NCBI GenBank assembly: GCA_949825065.1
Contig: OX463859.1
Location: forward strand, 23,267,847-23,331,846
Length of the DNA stretch: 64,000 nt
DNA from: Odontocerum albicorne
Taxonomy: Eukaryota; Arthropoda; Insecta; Trichoptera; Odontoceridae
Direction of reading: 5' to 3'
How positions within the stretch are numbered: position 1 is the first letter of the stretch; every line of letters begins with the position of its first letter. This document shows, in pieces, positions 53,961-64,000 of this stretch. The notes under the pieces are model-generated. The model ran no database searches and was not told the DNA's origin. It worked only from the letters and a program-made list of their open reading frames with translations. The position numbers and the translations under genes are program-made.

Positions 53961-56029
53961 GTATTTTTATTCTCATGTCGCCTAGTCCAAGTTATACTTA
54001 CATGTGTCAAGGTGGGCACCGACAATCACATATATTTCCGTTAACATTTTTTAATGGGTGTATACAATCAACAGACATAAAACTTTTTCTCATGCGTTTA
54101 TCAAAGTACCCAGTTAGTCATTAAACAGTGGCTGTATAGGAATTATAACTTTCTTGAGTTTTAATGATTTAAGGAAATACTGATGCATGTTAATTGGTGT
54201 AAATTTTGACAAAATATTAACTTAGTTACTTGGTATACTAAAATTATAGTAAAGGTAGTTTCACATAATACTCGTTTACTTCCGATGCCCGTTTAACTCT
54301 TACAGACCTTAAGCCTTATTTAAGATGTAACATCAGCTTTCAGGTCAATTTGATCCCACCACCAGAGCCAGTTTAGTTAAGTTTGAAAAGCACATCCAGC
54401 TCAATCAACACTGGCGCCCAAATTCAAAGTTTGGTTAAAATAATAATTTTCTCTTTTAAAATTACATGATTTGTTTTCAGGGCTTCGCACTCTACAAACT
54501 TTAAATTGAGATTATTAAACCACGAGAATCCCTTATTTAGGGCAGCCATGATAACAAATTATATAACACAATACATTATATATTATTATAGAACAGGTGA
54601 GAAAAGCATTTTCAGCATCTGAATGCCTCAAATATATGAAAAAATAATAATATATCAACAGAAACAACGTTAAAGGAGGATCTATAAAGACATTCCGATG
54701 CAAAAAATAGATCATGAATCTACTGCCAGGAGAAAAATAAGATTTCAGTTTATAAACGCAACAAAATAAATTGAAACAAAACGGTATCAAACTAGGATGT
54801 CAAAACTAATCTTTTATACACCCAAACACTTGCACTGCATAAGCTACCACTTTTATTCCAAACTTTTCTATCCAAACACACAATTTTCGTATAATTCATA
54901 TTCATATATCTCGTAATGCACAAGTTTCTATGATTTATACTTCTCATTAATTGAGTTATTGTGGAGATTCGGACGTCGCGTCATGGGGGTGCAGTGAAAT
55001 GTCAGATCACAAAGATTTTGGCACATGGATTTACAGACCAACTACAGTCTTTGGGTCCAAATACAATAAAGAATGGCATGATCCTCCAAACAGGCCGTCA
55101 AAGAACGGAACTTAAAATATATTTATATATATATTCGATCAACTAACAAAATAAAAAAAATCCTTCAGAACTTGTCAAGTACGTACTTAGCACTAGAAGA
55201 GAAGTGAGAGCCGTTACATGTTAAGGAGAGTGGTATAGCTCTCCGAATAGAAGTATTTTAACAGATTTGACAAATTAAAATAAATAATTAAAGTATTACG
55301 AGTATAAACAAAAATACTTAGTTTCATTACAATATTCCTAATACTTAGATATGGTAGATCTGTAAACCCTTCAAAAATATTAGAATTCCTGAAAAACAAG
55401 CAGGATGCTGAAAAAGATTGTCTAGGATGATGGATCTTACAGAGCCTGTTCAAAGAATCCCGAAAAAGATTTCAAGTGACAGCACCACAATACTAATGAA
55501 GATTACGGAGAAAACTGTTCTCGACAGTTGAAATTATTCTGAGCTTAAATTAAACACTTCGTAATTGACCAAGCTGAAGAATGAATCGGGTTACGGCCAA
55601 AAAAAATTAATGTCAAGTTCAAGCATCGCAAATTCATAGTTCTCTAAGAGGCCAGACAGTTCTCAGCCAGACAAAAGACATACAAAAACACATGGTACAG
55701 CTAAGATATGATGATAATGCCATTTATTGTACTAGCAACAGTAGCAATCAACTTGAGGAAGGTGTCAATTGCAAACATTAACAGCTCAGTCGTAGTGGAT
55801 GTCTTCAATCTGTTACTATTCATTGGGTTCGATTAAGAATGCAGAAATAACCAACTGTGGGGATATTTTGAACACGTATGACTAACCGCAAGTTCTGTTA
55901 TTACTCCAGTGGTTTTTAAACCGACAAATTCAATAGAAGGATATATTGCATCACAACCACGATTTTCAATAAATCCCTATTATAATATATAAGATTTATC
56001 GGGCGGGCAATCTCTTACGTCTAACTAGA
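53961..56029. other. Unassigned DNA, about 2 kb
   Basis: Frames of 61-85 codons without features; no shared repeat seen. Confidence 0.35.
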
Positions 56030-56165
56030 AATATATTAAGGGAAAACCAGACCGATATTCTTTTAAAAAACTTGGGTTTCAACAGGAATATAACCCTCAA
56101 CACGTAAATCTAAAGATAAGTAAGTGTTTTGACAACTAGGTCAAGGAGATTATTGTACGTGTCAC
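56030..56165 (-). repeat. SINE family 1, head and body
   Basis: The plus strand shows AACCAGACCGATATTC, CTTGGGTTTCAACAGGAATA and ACAACTAGGTCAAGGAGATT, the reverse complement of body, B box and A box. Confidence 0.6.
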
Positions 56166-56859
56166 TGATACAGATTTGAAAAAAAAGGATTATTAATTAA
56201 ATAATTAAATTCCTAGCAGATCGTGAATTCCTTTTTAGATCCCTTTTAGTCGGAATTATTGTTTTTTCTGAATTAGTTTTTCTGTATTTTTTAGTTATTT
56301 GGCTTATTTTGTTATTTTATCGCGGGTCAATTCACTTTTGGATATTATTTGTTATGAATTATTATTTTTCTGTGTTTAATAGTTGTTTTTCTTATTTTGT
56401 TGAACTTGCTTTATTCACAAAAGAAATTCATGAATAAAAAATATATGGCGTTTTATTGGCAAAATTGTATGAATCTCGAGGAATTTGTTTTTATGTGTTC
56501 CCTGTGGTACTATATACGAGTATACTAAGATTAACCATGTATCCAAATGTGGACTTCTTATTTTTCTCATTCATTAGAAAAGATTGGCACATAGCAATAT
56601 ACTCGCCAGTTTGTACTGTTAACAACGAAAGTGTAAAACTTTACGAAAAATATATACTTTCCTAGAGACGGTTCATGATAATTGAGAATCCCTTTGGTCG
56701 TGAAATAGGGCTTAACATATAAAGGTTTTTGTGAAAAATATGTCAACAATAATGTATGTAAATAAAGCTGATAGAAGATATAGCTTTGAAATTTTGCCCT
56801 GGGTTCGATTCATAGCATTAAGGAAAACGTGACAAAGATTTTAAAAGAACAAAAAGTGA
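56166..56859. other. Unassigned DNA
   Basis: Nothing recognised. GGGTTCGATTCATAGCATTA at 56801 may be a lone B box. Confidence 0.35.
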
Positions 56860-57000
56860 AAATTATGAATATAATAAATGATTGTGCATATCGACATGTA
56901 TGAACGTGGAGAAGGAGGAAGTCGTATGTATGCTTAAATATAAAAGTCTGGAGATATGTTTTTTTTTATCTACCCGCAAGGGACTTTATCTACCCCGCTG
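56860..57000 (+). mobile_element. RTE-like LINE 3' tip
   Basis: ACGTGGAGAAGGAGGAAGTC, AAAGTCTGGAGA and TTTTATCTACCCGCAAGGGA match the MDVEE, KIW and SAYPD coding parts. Confidence 0.5.
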
Positions 57001-57110
57001 GAACCCAGATTTTTTTAAATAGGATTCCAGTCTGGTTAACACTTAGGGCCTATAAAACATATTTCTGGTTGGTTGGAAGAGATTGCCACATGGCAATAAA
57101 CTCGCCAGGT
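57001..57110 (+). repeat. SINE family 1 body and tail, best hairpin
   Basis: GGAACCCAGATTTTTTTAAA, GATTCCAGTCTGGTTAACAC, TTTCTGGTTGGTTGGAAGAG and ATTGCCACATGGCAAT are followed by AAACTCGCCAGG. The 6-bp stem is perfect. Confidence 0.78.
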
Positions 57111-57464
57111 TAAAAAAAAAGGGACACGGTGTATTGATATGTATTATACAATCACACCTCGTGGATATATAATTTTATAGCAATGTATTCCATTCACTCG
57201 GAATTGGTTCAGTTATTAATATTTTCGGTATCCATAACCATGTTTTCAGAAAACTGAATGAAAATTTAATTTTTTGTTTACCGTAGTTAAATACTTGGAG
57301 TTAAAACTAACAGCAAATCTCACAATAATATGGGAATCGTGTCGAGTTATTGATGAGAAATATTTTAAGAAAAGAATCCTTTTTTAAGGTTTTTTCTTAA
57401 ATATTGATCACACCGAACATAATGGAATTCAGTAGAGTACCACAAAATAATATCATTTTGTATT
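57111..57464. other. Unassigned DNA
   Basis: Nothing recognised. Confidence 0.3.
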
Positions 57465-57640
57465 ACATTTTTGTTGTATACTGTTGAGAAGATGGACTTA
57501 TTTGCACGTGACAATCCATTCCAACTTACAAAAATATGTTTAAGAGGCTTTTAGTGAACAGTATGAAATCCTTTTTTGTTAAAAAAAAATCTGGGTTACA
57601 ACAGGAATTTCATTTGCAATCCACGGGCTGGAAGTGTTAA
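57465..57640 (-). repeat. SINE family 1, minus strand
   Basis: The plus strand shows TTTGTTGTATACTG, TTCCAACTTACAAAAATATG, AAAAATCTGGGTTACAACAG and CACGGGCTGG, tail to head. Confidence 0.62.
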
Positions 57641-58284
57641 GTTTATTTAATGCGGGACTCAAGTGATATAGGGCAAGACAAACTTGTAACAACACTGTAC
57701 AAAATACATTCAGAGCATTGTGACACATTCAATATAGTGAATATGAAATGTATCCACATATTAACAGGAAGTAATGCAGTCACGGTTGATGTGTGGAACA
57801 ATAGTTCTCTACCATAATTAACAGTCATTTTTACCTGAATTTATGGTTATGATACTTAACATAAATTCAAAGACTGATGTTTGAAATCCTGAAAATATTT
57901 TTGATTTTAATTACAAATAAATTAAAATCTTTATAAATATGTGTTTACGCCACATGAATGACACTGACTCACAAATGGATGCCCAAATCGTACTTAAAAT
58001 CACCATCATCATTACTATGATTTGTGGTTATATGCTATAAATATTTATACACACCAACTGAAAATTTAAAAAATTAAATATGCATAAATTAATCATATGT
58101 TAACAATGGAGTGTGTAACTTTAACGCCTTATTTATTCTGACACTCATGCCCACATTGTTTTGCATTGACATCCTGACAAACGCTAAAATAATTTTCATT
58201 CAGGAATTTGAAAATACTGTCCCATTTTTAAATACGTTTCAGTAAGGCAAACCGTAATTTTATCATATGATAAGCCATTTTCGA
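57641..58284. other. Unassigned DNA
   Basis: Nothing recognised. Confidence 0.3.
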
Positions 58285-58910
58285 TAAAAAGATAGATGAA
58301 TAAATCTTTCAGCCAATATGTGTTTTATCATAAAGTAGCATTATTCAATTTATTGGAGTAAATAAAATATTTAATAAATCGGACATGTTATTTGAGCATA
58401 AAAAAAAATAGTCATCACCCATATTTATTTATTTATTTAAAATAAATGATTTTGGAAAAAAAATATACTATAAAATAATCGTACATTTAAACGCACATAT
58501 ATCATAGATACAATTTCAAAACATTAGTTTAAAAAAATATTTTCCAACAAACTATAACGGAACATTTGTGAAGGTAAATGAGTAAAGAAAAGCATTTTTT
58601 TATAAAGCTGATAAGGAAAGGGTTAAAAAGGATCCATAAAGTGTCCATTCTATTAAAATACTTTACTTTGAAGCCTTTTAAAGAGTTGTTTGATAACTTC
58701 AATTTATTTTATGTAAGTTGATAAAAACGTGTATGCAGTTTTTTTTAATTATCCAAATGCGTGTATAAGGATTTTGCGTTATCATTCTCTATTTAGTAAG
58801 ATCTTTCGATGTTTATGCTGCGTTTTTGCAGCCCAAAAGTACCGACGGTTTCAAATTTTAGTATCATCTTCAGGGTGTGTTGGTTTACAACTTTGCTTGT
58901 TGATTTACAA
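58285..58910 (+). repeat. Long inverted repeat, left arm
   Basis: Pairs with 59680-60260 in reverse complement. Matching landmarks, in order: GCATTATTCAATTTATTGGA, CACCCATATTTATTTATTTA, CTATAAAATAATCG, AAAGTGTCCATTCT and TTAGTAAGATCTTTCGATGT. By eye the identity is about 70% with many indels. Confidence 0.82.
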
Positions 58911-59679
58911 CTATTAAAAACATATACAGCCTAACATATATGAACCATGACAAAAGAGTAAGAAAAGCGTACAAACTCTGATGAATCATAACATTTTAAA
59001 AATACAAACGTGATAAACCTGATATAAAATACACCGTACAAGTTCTGGTAATATAAAACGTAGAAAATACAAGTCCAAAAAAAATAGGATACATAAACCT
59101 TAATAATTGATGATCAAAGTCTTGAACTTTCCTAGTCCAAACTGAAACAAAATTAAACTATTGCAATGTTTCAACAAGATTGAAAGTAAATTAATAACTA
59201 TTTAGAGCTAGTTGATAATATAATATCACCTTAAGGGAGCTTTGCTTTTCAAGTTATAGAGACAGTTTTCTCGTAAGTTCTACAAAAGGCATTAAGATAT
59301 ACGAATAAACCAGAGTATTAGCTCTCATAGCTTAAAACAAAATCCGTTTAATCCCGTGGAAATGTGAGGCAAGGAAAAAACGACCTATATGTTTTTCAGG
59401 TAGTGTTTTTCAGTAGTCTGAAAGAAGCAAATATTCGCAAATAAGGCTCTAAGACGCACCTTGCTTCAGGTTTTCCCAGACTTCGGGGTAGTTAAATCAA
59501 TCGCCCAACGCTCTTAAAATAAACAATGACAACAGTCATAGATTGCTTCAGAGATAATTTGGAATTAAACAGGAATCCACATAGATATTTTAATGTTATA
59601 ATTATTTAAGGACTTTCAGAGTTTATGCAACCATTTCATGATTCGCATCTTTAAAACGTATTAATTATCAACATCGTAA
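58911..59679. other. Spacer between the long inverted arms
   Basis: About 770 bp, AT-rich, without a frame or repeat I recognise. Confidence 0.4.
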
Positions 59680-60260
59680 TCTGTTTAGCAAACACAGATA
59701 GCGAAGTTGTAAACTAATAGGCTTTGAAAATAATAACAACAATAATCTCAAAAAAATTGTTTAAAAACGTAGTATATTATAAACATTGAAATATCTTACA
59801 ACATAGATAATGATAAATGCGAAAGCCTACAAACACGTTATCATCAACTCAAATCAAATTAATTGCAGTTGTCAAACATCTAACTATTTTAACAAGTCAT
59901 TACAAGGCTTCACAGGTTAGTATCAAAAGAATGGACACTTTATAGATCTTTTTTAACCCATACTAATCAGCTTTAAGAAAAAAAATTCTGTACTTCTTTA
60001 CCTTTACAAATGTTCTGTAATAATTTGTTGGGTTATTTTTTTTTAAGTTTTAAAATTGTGTATGTACGCTAAAATGTTCAATTATTTTATATTATACTCA
60101 TACCATTTTTCCACATTCGCTTATATCAAATAAATAAATATGGGCGATGAATATTTTTTTCTTTCTTCTCAAATATCTTGCCGGATATCTTAGATACAAT
60201 ATATTATGTTATATCAACTCAAATAAATTGAATAATGTTACTTAAAACTTCTTTGTTACA
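59680..60260 (-). repeat. Long inverted repeat, right arm
   Basis: The reverse complement contains ACATTATTCAATTTATTTGA, CGCCCATATTTATTTATTTG, TATAAAATAATTG, AAAGTGTCCATTCTTTTGA and TTGTAAGATATTTCAATGT in the same order as the left arm. The pair may be a foldback element or the old ends of a DNA transposon. Confidence 0.82.
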
Positions 60261-60865
60261 AAACCAAGAAAATGGAAAGTTTTTACATTTTGGTATTTTA
60301 CATTGAAAATAGTCGACCAAAATAGTCTACATGACATTATGAATTACAAAATTTTCCAAATTGATATATGTTTAAAACAAAGAATGAAAAAATAAAATAA
60401 GAAATCAGCAAATTATCTAAATGTCAAATTCAAGAAGTAATGCAAAACGTTAGACACATCAACGTCAAGCGTTCATTTTGTGTTCTATAAAAAAAATTCC
60501 CACACCCAAAAGTTTTCATTTCGCTACTTTCGATTACAAAAATCGGGCCATTAAAAATCATATTTAGTACACACAGCCTGTTTGGTACATATGAATACAT
60601 TACCACCACGTCCATTCATCTTGAAAATCTCACCGACGTCAAAGGAAAGAGAGTACACCAAAAAAAACGAAAGAAAGAAGAAGAAAAAAAAACAATAAGC
60701 GGATATGAACCTTATGTACAGCGAATATGTATGAAGCTTCATAATAATCGAACACAAATTACCAAATTAATTCCAAACAATTTCAATCCGTTCGCCATGT
60801 GCGCGATCCCCACTTCTCTATATATTTTTTTGCGACTGGTCCATGCTTACATTCGGTCAGTATAC
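60261..60865. other. Upstream region of the Osiris gene
   Basis: AT-rich to about 60780, then more mixed. No frame of interest; only the core promoter below can be named. Confidence 0.4.
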
Positions 60866-60873
60866 TATAAAAG
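60866..60873 (+). promoter_or_regulatory. TATA box of the Osiris-type gene
   Basis: TATAAAAG lies 33 bp before the putative start A60899 and 145 bp before the ATG. Confidence 0.75.
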
Positions 60874-60896
60874 CTGAGCGGTAACCAAAAGCTGTA

Positions 60897-60902
60897 TCAT
60901 TT
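60897..60902 (+). promoter_or_regulatory. Initiator, probable transcription start
   Basis: TCATTT fits the insect initiator consensus TCAKTY, with the A at 60899, at the right distance from the TATA box. The 5' UTR would be 112 bp. Confidence 0.65.
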
Positions 60903-61010
60903 TTAGTTTGGTTACAGTGGTGTAAAGTCGAAAAAAGCTGGTGGCAGCGGGCGAATTCGAAGTATATTAAAAAAAACTAATTCCTAAAAGAGCAAAAGAG
61001 CTCTTTTAAA

Positions 61011-61614
61011 ATGGCGTTAAAAATTAACGCCAAAAAAGCGTACACCACGCTTATATTGGTGTTACAAATAGGAGGAATATTCTCTTCAACATTCAAGATC
61101 AATCCTCAACAAGCTACACCGGCTAAAAGTGCAACCAGCAACGAACAACAATTCTCAGCAAGATCCTTAGGAACCAATTGTGATTCATCCTACAGTCCAA
61201 CATGTTTGAAATTAGATATCGTCTCATTCGTTGAGAGGATCTCAGATTCTGGAGACTTTACACTTCTGCCAGGACTAACGTTAGTTAAAGAAGGCGATGG
61301 AGACAAATCGAAGAATGTGGATAAGGTTGCCGAGTTAGCGAGGAGTTTCCCAAATGAACCGGAAAAGAGGTTGGACTCATATCTTCTCTACAAGGTTGGA
61401 TCGTTCTTGGACACTCACTCGCTGAAGTTTAAGCTGCTGGATGAAGAGGCCAAGGACAGCCTAGAGATGGTCAGAGAAGGAGAGATGGCGAGGAGTGCGA
61501 GGTACGGAGGAGGCGGTGGTGGTGGCGGCGGCGGCGGCGGTGGTGGCGGCGGCGGAAAGAAGGGCGGAAAAGGAGGAATGGGAGGAATGATGGCCATGGC
61601 AATGATGATGAAAG
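61011..61614 (+). CDS. Osiris-type secreted or membrane protein (DUF1676), first coding exon, partial
   Basis: Osiris proteins are insect-specific and linked to cuticle and tracheal development in the secretory or endosomal system. The exon encodes 201 codons plus one base. It has a signal peptide (about 1-26, core TLILVLQIGGIF), the family's early cysteine pair (C57 and C65), CLKLDIVSFVERISDSGDFT and a DUF1676-like charged helical stretch. Then come 17 glycines in a row (GGN codons, 61507-61557), a GGKGG linker and MMAMAMMMKG, the start of the hydrophobic segment. AAAG|GTAAAT at 61611-61620 is a good donor site. Beyond it the frame turns AT-rich and loses family character. The continuation (hydrophobic segment, AQxLAY region) is not in the window, so the intron must exceed 2.3 kb or the gene is broken. 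Which Osiris member it is cannot be told. Confidence 0.85.
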
Positions 61615-62939
61615 GTAAATCACATTTATTAATCCCTTTGCGTAATTTTTTTAGCTGCTTCACAGCAAATACTTTATAGTATAATAGAAAGAAAAATTTA
61701 TCTAAGAACATATATTTCTTCATTTATTTTGTTGGAAATTTTCTTTCGCCTTTGATAAAAGATATTTTTTCTACTTCTTGGCTTATATTTTATCACTTCA
61801 GTGTGAGTTTAGCAAAGAAGGAACTCAGGAATAGTTGGTTGTTAAAACGATATACTTCACAGTATCAAGTTTTGTGCTCACGGACAAACAATCCGACTAT
61901 TTCCAAATATTAGTTAAAGTTATTCTTTAAAAAATATATAAAATCCTTCGTCTATTTTTTAACTGCACAATATATAAATTATTTAATAGTAATATCATAT
62001 ACTCGTGTACAGCTTGTGCTACATGGAAAAAAATATATTTAAAATTTAAGAATATTTGTTAGCTTTAATGAAACCCATGATTCAGTTTTGATCTTGATTC
62101 CTTATAGAAAACTGATATTCTTGATAATTTTCTCATATTACTAAAAGTACAAGAGAAATTTATTTAAATACTTAATATATTTTATATAAAAACGCTTAAA
62201 ACAGCCGCAAAAATTAAACAAAAACCTTTAATAACTAAGCAGGTCAAAGATTTAGGCGTGAATTCGTAGCCAACCTTAACACTAAATAATAAATATAATT
62301 TTGAAAACTACTAAATAGCATTTAAAGTTCAAATTCGTACAAATACGCCGTAGCTTCTTATAAAGGAAGACACGTGGTTTCATTACCTCACTTTAATGTT
62401 TAGAACGTGTGAGGTCCGACTCTGAATACAAAAATTTAAAAAATAAGGCTAGAAAATGGTATTTAGTTTGAACTATGAATTTAGTCCGAACACACGAATA
62501 TGTTTCATATCCTTGTAAAAATTACCAGCCTTTAGTTGTTTTATTCATAGTTTCTCTATTCTCCTGTGGTTGAACCAGCATGAAAATCTTAAATTATAGT
62601 TCGGAAATTCTAGGATGAGTCCTGTGACAACTCACAAATTAGCCCCAATACAACCTTGTAACAATGTTTAGTAATTTTAATTATTTTATTAACTTTAATA
62701 TAAGCCTCAATTCTAATAAATAGCAAGTTATTTAGGTAAATACATTACATAAGGTTGTATTTGGGCAAATTTGTGAGCTGTCACAGGACTTATCCTATAA
62801 TTTCCGAACTATAGTAGATTGTCAGCTGTCTCTCAGTCTTTACGATGGTCTAACCAGTTGTGTCACTGAGATTGCCTGAGAGTATTTTACGCGGAATTCC
62901 TTCATTATTGTGGATATGAAAAAATGACGAAAGTAAGAT
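61615..62939 (+). other. Probable first intron of the Osiris-type gene
   Basis: AT-rich, without an exon-like continuation. A near inverted pair is present: ATGAGTCCTGTGACAACTCA at 62614 and GAGCTGTCACAGGACTTATC at 62773. Confidence 0.5.
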
Positions 62940-63320
62940 AAATGCAGTGGATACGAAAGCGTAGAATATGTGAAAAAAAAAACAATGTTTGACAGAATAG
63001 GAAATAAGGACATTACGAAAAAAATCGGATCGAAAGAATGTAGTGTTTAAGACGAAGAAAGCAGCAATTAAAGAATTTGGTCACGTAGAAGAAATTAATC
63101 ATGACAAAATAATATGCACGGTAGTTTGGCAACACAGAAAAACAAAGCACTACTTAATTAATCTTTTTTTTATTTTTAAAGACAGAATAGAGAAAAGCCT
63201 TCAAAATATGTGAGTTTGCGTGATTAAGGGTGGAAGAAGCGAAATGTGTAAATCAGGATAGAATGAAATGGATATCTAATATATCTGTCTACCCAAATAA
63301 GGATCTGTTATGATGGTGAT
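62940..63320 (+). mobile_element. RTE-like LINE 3' end remnant with GATGAT tail
   Basis: AATTTGGTCACGTAGAAGAA (FGHVEE), AATGTGTAAATCAGGATAGA and CTGTCTACCCAAATAAGGAT (SAYP region) come before a short ATGGTGATGATCATG end. Confidence 0.6.
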
Positions 63321-63699
63321 GATCATGTTATATTTTTCTTCTCGTCTCTTCTAACTCTGCGTGATACTTAATCCCTTTTCAACTATCTATTATACATCCA
63401 TAAAATTACCTATGAAATATATGAAGTCCTCGTATCAAGACTTCCTTCACCACACATCAACAGACGTTATTTTTCCTGTTAATTCTTCATTATTAATTAC
63501 ATAAGATAATCTCAAATTATACGGAATTTTCCACTACACCTTTCATCACCCTACGTCAGTATTAATTTGGAATAATTTAGATATCTGCTTGAACATCTAA
63601 GGAAGCAAAATCGGTTTAAATATTCTGGTGGGATATAAGTACATGTTTCTATGAATATGAAAGTACTTTTTTTAGTCCATTCAATTTTAATTATGGTAC
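63321..63699. other. Unassigned DNA
   Basis: Nothing recognised. Confidence 0.3.
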
Positions 63700-63930
63700 C
63701 TTCGTGTTGTTATTGGTAAGACGTATGTATGGCAAATCTAACAAACCAGGGACTCCGGATTCGATTCCCGTTGGTACCCAATTTTTTTAAAGAGTTTCAG
63801 TCTAATTTTCCCTTAAGATCCCGTTGACTTGTTCTTGATTGATTGAAAGAGATTACCATACGGCAATAAACCCACAAGGTTTTTCTTTACACGACGAAAG
63901 TGTTGTTTAATACAATACAATACGAAAACT
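63700..63930 (+). repeat. SINE family 1, full length
   Basis: TTGTTATTGGTAAGACGT (A box), CCGGATTCGATTCCCG (B box), GGTACCCAATTTTTTTAAAG, GAGTTTCAGTCTAATTTTCC, TTGATTGATTGAAAGAGATT, the hairpin region ACCATACGGCAA, and the end ACGAAAGTGT then AATACAATACAATACG. Confidence 0.78.
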
Positions 63931-64000
63931 AAAAAATACAGCTTAGTTTATTAATCCTACCGGTCGGTCGTCTTAGAACTGTGATTTTATTATCAAAAAT

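Noticed and set aside
61415..61723. Proline-rich 102-codon frame opposite the Osiris exon
   Set aside because: It is the antisense of the GGN glycine tract.

Overview
The window looks like gene-poor, AT-rich insect nuclear DNA. The only clear single-copy host gene is the first coding exon of an Osiris-type protein near the right end (61011-61614, with a TATA box and initiator upstream). That family is insect-specific, which is the main reason for calling the organism an insect; the sequence does not settle the order. The other intact reading frames are two near-identical, intronless alpha-1,3-fucosyltransferase (GT10) genes at 3510-4724 and 23367-24560. Almost everything else recognisable is mobile-element debris, tandem arrays or unassigned AT-rich DNA.

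Layout. 1-1311: 3' end of a non-LTR retrotransposon with a C-terminal RNase H domain and an in-frame stop. 1312-11097 and 20471-29590: two direct copies (A and B) of a 9-10 kb segmental duplication. Each holds a 99-bp minisatellite at its left edge, SINE and LINE debris, one fucosyltransferase, a hAT-like remnant, two palindromic MITEs and a LINE tail. After duplicating, the copies gained different insertions: A has a Jockey-like LINE fragment (12-bp target duplication) and an internally deleted mariner (TA duplication); B has a solo LTR and an RTE fragment (15-bp target duplication). In each case the other copy keeps the empty site. 11100-20470, between the copies: a 138-bp satellite of about 12 units (12630-14325), a LINE 3' end, a second copy of the solo LTR and a MITE. 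29.6-40 kb: retroelement fragments, a possible LTR and a Tc1/mariner fragment. 39.6-43.2 kb: a LINE whose 3' UTR has grown into a 34-bp array with higher-order structure, followed by three other tandem arrays. 43.5-57.6 kb: many RTE-like LINE tails, SINEs, a decayed mariner, a hAT-type MITE and a palindromic MITE. 58.3-60.3 kb: a pair of diverged inverted arms of about 600 bp. 60.8-64 kb: the Osiris promoter, first exon and the start of its intron, with more SINE and LINE debris.

How the parts fit together. The two fucosyltransferases are predicted Golgi type II membrane enzymes and probably came from one intronless ancestor copied with its flanks. The most interesting non-genic signal is a tRNA-headed SINE family whose 3' tail, including a short hairpin (TTGCCA, loop, TGGCAA), matches the 3' end of LINE fragments in the same window (38130-38790 and, less completely, 47406-48110). 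This suggests a SINE and its LINE partner.
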